Made by a program: the position numbers and the translations under genes | Source: Deinococcus seoulensis | GTDB taxonomy: Bacteria > Deinococcota > Deinococci > Deinococcales > Deinococcaceae | Assembly: GCF_014648115.1 (NCBI RefSeq) | Contig: NZ_BMQM01000016.1 | Coordinates: 31,514 to 95,513, forward strand | Reading direction: 5' to 3' | Length of the DNA stretch: 64,000 nucleotides | The notes under the pieces: model-generated | The model's input: only the letters and a program-made list of their open reading frames with translations | Database searches by the model: none | What the model was told of the DNA's origin: nothing | Shown here: in pieces, positions 62,604 through 64,000 of the stretch | How positions within the stretch are numbered: the first letter of the stretch is position 1 | Layout: each line of letters begins with the position of its first letter

Positions 62604-62688
62604 GCCCCAGCGTAGGCCCGCGCCCGCCCGGCCGGGTGTCAGCGAGGCGACGATTGTGGGGGGCGCGGGCCGCTCTCTTCAGGAACGC

Positions 62689-63105
62689 TCAAGTCCTTGG
62701 TGGGGGCAGGTCCGTGGCGGGGACCAGTCCCTCGAGAATCACCACGGCCGAGGCGTGCTCCTTCGTGTGCGTCAGGGTCAGGTGCGCCGCCCAGCCCTGC
62801 TCGCGCATGTGCTGCGCGATGTGCGGCGCGAATTCCAGATGCGGGCGCGCGAACGGGAACGGCCCGCCGGGCGTGGGCGTGCGCTCCACCCACACGTCCC
62901 GCCAGCCGTGCGGGCGCGGCCAGACCTTCTGGAAGGCCTCCTTGGCCGCAAACCTCGCCGCGAGACTGGGCGCCGGGTCGCTCAGGCGCGCGCAGTACGC
63001 GAGTTCCGCAGGCGTGAACAGCTTCTCGGCCCGCTGCCCTTCACGGTCCAGCATGCGCCGGATACGGTCGATCTCGATCAGGTCGTGGCCCACGGCGATA
63101 ATCAC
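62689..63105 (-). CDS. acpS: Holo-[acyl-carrier-protein] synthase
   Basis: AcpS transfers phosphopantetheine from CoA to the acyl carrier protein. The 138-residue protein begins [15 protein letters not shown] (metal-binding Asp8) and has [17 protein letters not shown] (Glu56), the two signatures, plus [15 protein letters not shown] at 63105 is chosen since TATCCT (minus, 63112-63117) lies six bases before it, leaderless; longer frames run into the next gene's region. It is divergent from the MNT-HEPN gene. Confidence 0.95.
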   Translation of the reverse strand: MIIAVGHDLIEIDRIRRMLDREGQRAEKLFTPAELAYCARLSDPAPSLAARFAAKEAFQKVWPRPHGWRDVWVERTPTPGGPFPFARPHLEFAPHIAQHMREQGWAAHLTLTHTKEHASAVVILEGLVPATDLPPPRT

Positions 63106-63154
63106 CCGTTCAGGATACGGTCCGCGCGCACTGGCACGCCGTATCCTGGGCGCC
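63106..63154. promoter_or_regulatory. Divergent leaderless promoters of acpS and the MNT-HEPN gene
   Basis: TATCCT on the minus strand (63112-63117) and TATCCT on the plus strand (63142-63147), each six or seven bases before its start codon, within a 49-bp intergenic region. Confidence 0.65.
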
Positions 63155-63871
63155 ATGAACGCTGCCCAGCCGCTGTTTCCGGATGTTCGCCTCGAGACGG
63201 TCGCGGCGCGGCTACGGGCGGCGCAGGCACAGTGGGAGGCGCTGGGTGTCACGCGCGTGCAGGTGTTCGGGTCGGTCGCGCGCGGCGAGGCGGGCGAGGC
63301 CAGCGACATCGACCTGCTGATCGACTTCGCGCCGGGCGTTCCGCGCGGCCTGCTGGACCTGATGCGCGCGCGCGAGGTGTTCGAGCGGGCCCTGTCCCGC
63401 CGGGTAGACGTCGTGACGGGCGCCGCCCTGCGCGACCCGCTGCGCCGCGAGATCCTTGCAGACGCCATCGACGTGCTGAGCGTCCCCGAGCACCTGCCCC
63501 GCTCGCACCGGGAGAAACGCTGGCGCTGGCGGGTATTCGACCTGCTGCGCGCCATCGACCGCATCGCACACTTCACGGACGGCCTGACCCTCAGCGACTT
63601 CGAACGGAACGAACTGGTGCACGAGGCCGTCCTGCACGGACTGGCACGCCTGGGCGAGACCACCAAGTTCATTCCGCAGTCCGTGCAGGACACCAACCCG
63701 CACGTGCCGTGGGCACTGCTGCGCGACGTGCGGAACCTCGTGTCGCACGACTACTTCGGGATCGAGGCGGCGCTGATCTGGCACACGGCCCGCGTGGAAC
63801 TCCCGGCGCTGCGGCCCGCCCTTCAGGCCCTCGCGGACGGCCTGGACCGCCACGCGGAACGGGCCGACTGA
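63155..63871 (+). CDS. MNT nucleotidyltransferase fused to a HEPN (HepT-like) domain
   Basis: The 238-residue protein joins two domains normally encoded by separate genes of HepT-MntA toxin-antitoxin pairs. Residues about 15-110 form a minimal nucleotidyltransferase: [21 protein letters not shown] with Asp51 and Asp53, and Asp85 in RRVDVV as the third carboxylate. Residues about 125-230 form a HEPN domain with R193-NLVS-H198-D-Y200, the R-x4-H-x-Y ribonuclease motif. Whether the fused HEPN part is toxic is unknown. The start is fixed by TATCCT seven bases upstream. Its stop is the left flank of repeat copy 9. Confidence 0.88.
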   Translation: MNAAQPLFPDVRLETVAARLRAAQAQWEALGVTRVQVFGSVARGEAGEASDIDLLIDFAPGVPRGLLDLMRAREVFERALSRRVDVVTGAALRDPLRREILADAIDVLSVPEHLPRSHREKRWRWRVFDLLRAIDRIAHFTDGLTLSDFERNELVHEAVLHGLARLGETTKFIPQSVQDTNPHVPWALLRDVRNLVSHDYFGIEAALIWHTARVELPALRPALQALADGLDRHAERAD

Positions 63872-63939
63872 TACGGATTCCGTTTGTTCCGCCGACAAAC
63901 CGGAACCCGTTTTGCGTCTACTCGCTCTGCTGCCACTCA
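63872..63939 (-). repeat. Dispersed repeat, copy 9 (rearranged)
   Basis: TGA flank 63869-63871 is the stop of the MNT-HEPN gene. The right terminus TACGGATTCCG and one arm of hairpin B remain; the middle has been lost, apparently at CCGGAAC. Hairpin A is lost and a new terminus TCATACGGACTCCG starts at 63937, so a second remnant adjoins it. Confidence 0.75.
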
Positions 63940-64000
63940 TACGGACTCCGATTAATTAGCCAACAAGGGCCACCAGTGAAAGAGCGTGTGCCGAGTGACC
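63940..64000. repeat. Remnant terminus at the window end
   Basis: TACGGACTCCGATTAA resembles the left terminus and the start of hairpin A, then diverges to sequence without a recognisable feature up to the window edge. Confidence 0.45.

Overview
The window looks like part of a Deinococcus chromosome. The DNA is very GC-rich. recA sits in a cinA-thpR-recA operon. An RNase J gene lies divergent to an OmpR-type response regulator, the arrangement I recall around DR2417/DR2418 (DrRRA) in D. radiodurans. There is a Thermus/Deinococcus-type PilB with a repeated N-terminal region, a DUF3809-like protein, and many genes whose -10 box (TANNNT) lies only 5-7 nt before the start codon, the leaderless arrangement typical of deinococci. 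The species cannot be named from the sequence alone. No phage, CRISPR array, rRNA or complete insertion sequence was seen.

Layout. 1-8 kb: end of metK, coaD, rsmD, small conserved genes, then rsfS, an LCP protein and yqeK, and the c-di-AMP pair cdaA/cdaR. 8-14 kb: a metallo-beta-lactamase-fold hydrolase, a left-handed beta-helix transferase and a four-gene prepilin operon. 14-22.5 kb: dynamin-like GTPase, IclR regulator, cytochrome c, M42 peptidase with a degenerate isochorismatase-fold partner, a quinone oxidoreductase divergent from an HxlR regulator, fabI, pgeF, yqeG. 22.5-33 kb: pilB and pilT, then the proteostasis and RNA group lon, clpX, clpP, rnj. 33-42 kb: response regulator, PAS histidine kinase and Rcp1-like regulator, HD and HNH proteins, MarC, Fur, and birA with bioY. 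42-46.5 kb: the recA operon and a Csp copper-storage-like protein. 46.5-57.6 kb: ilvA behind a possible attenuator, an amine oxidoreductase, an envelope block (SpoIID-like, LptD-like, lipoprotein), a serine hydrolase, a GGDEF protein. 57.6-64 kb: tRNA-Asp, speA, a TrmA-family methyltransferase, small secreted proteins, acpS, and an MNT nucleotidyltransferase fused to a HEPN domain.

The most distinctive feature is a family of about 133-bp structured repeats in nine places. Each has 11-bp terminal inverted repeats (TACGGAYTCCG). Most complete copies are flanked by a 3-bp TGA/TCA duplication, and they carry two internal hairpins, one with compensatory base changes. In seven of nine places the flanking trinucleotide is the stop codon of the neighbouring gene. 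The element terminus ends in A, so an outward TGA recreates ATGA. At two junctions this starts a short ORF whose stop overlaps the start of the next gene.

A second theme is short leader ORFs, several apparently leaderless, whose stop overlaps the next start codon by the tetranucleotide ATGA or GTGA (yqeK, GGDEF gene, a lipoprotein). A related leaderless leader peptide precedes a terminator hairpin just upstream of ilvA.
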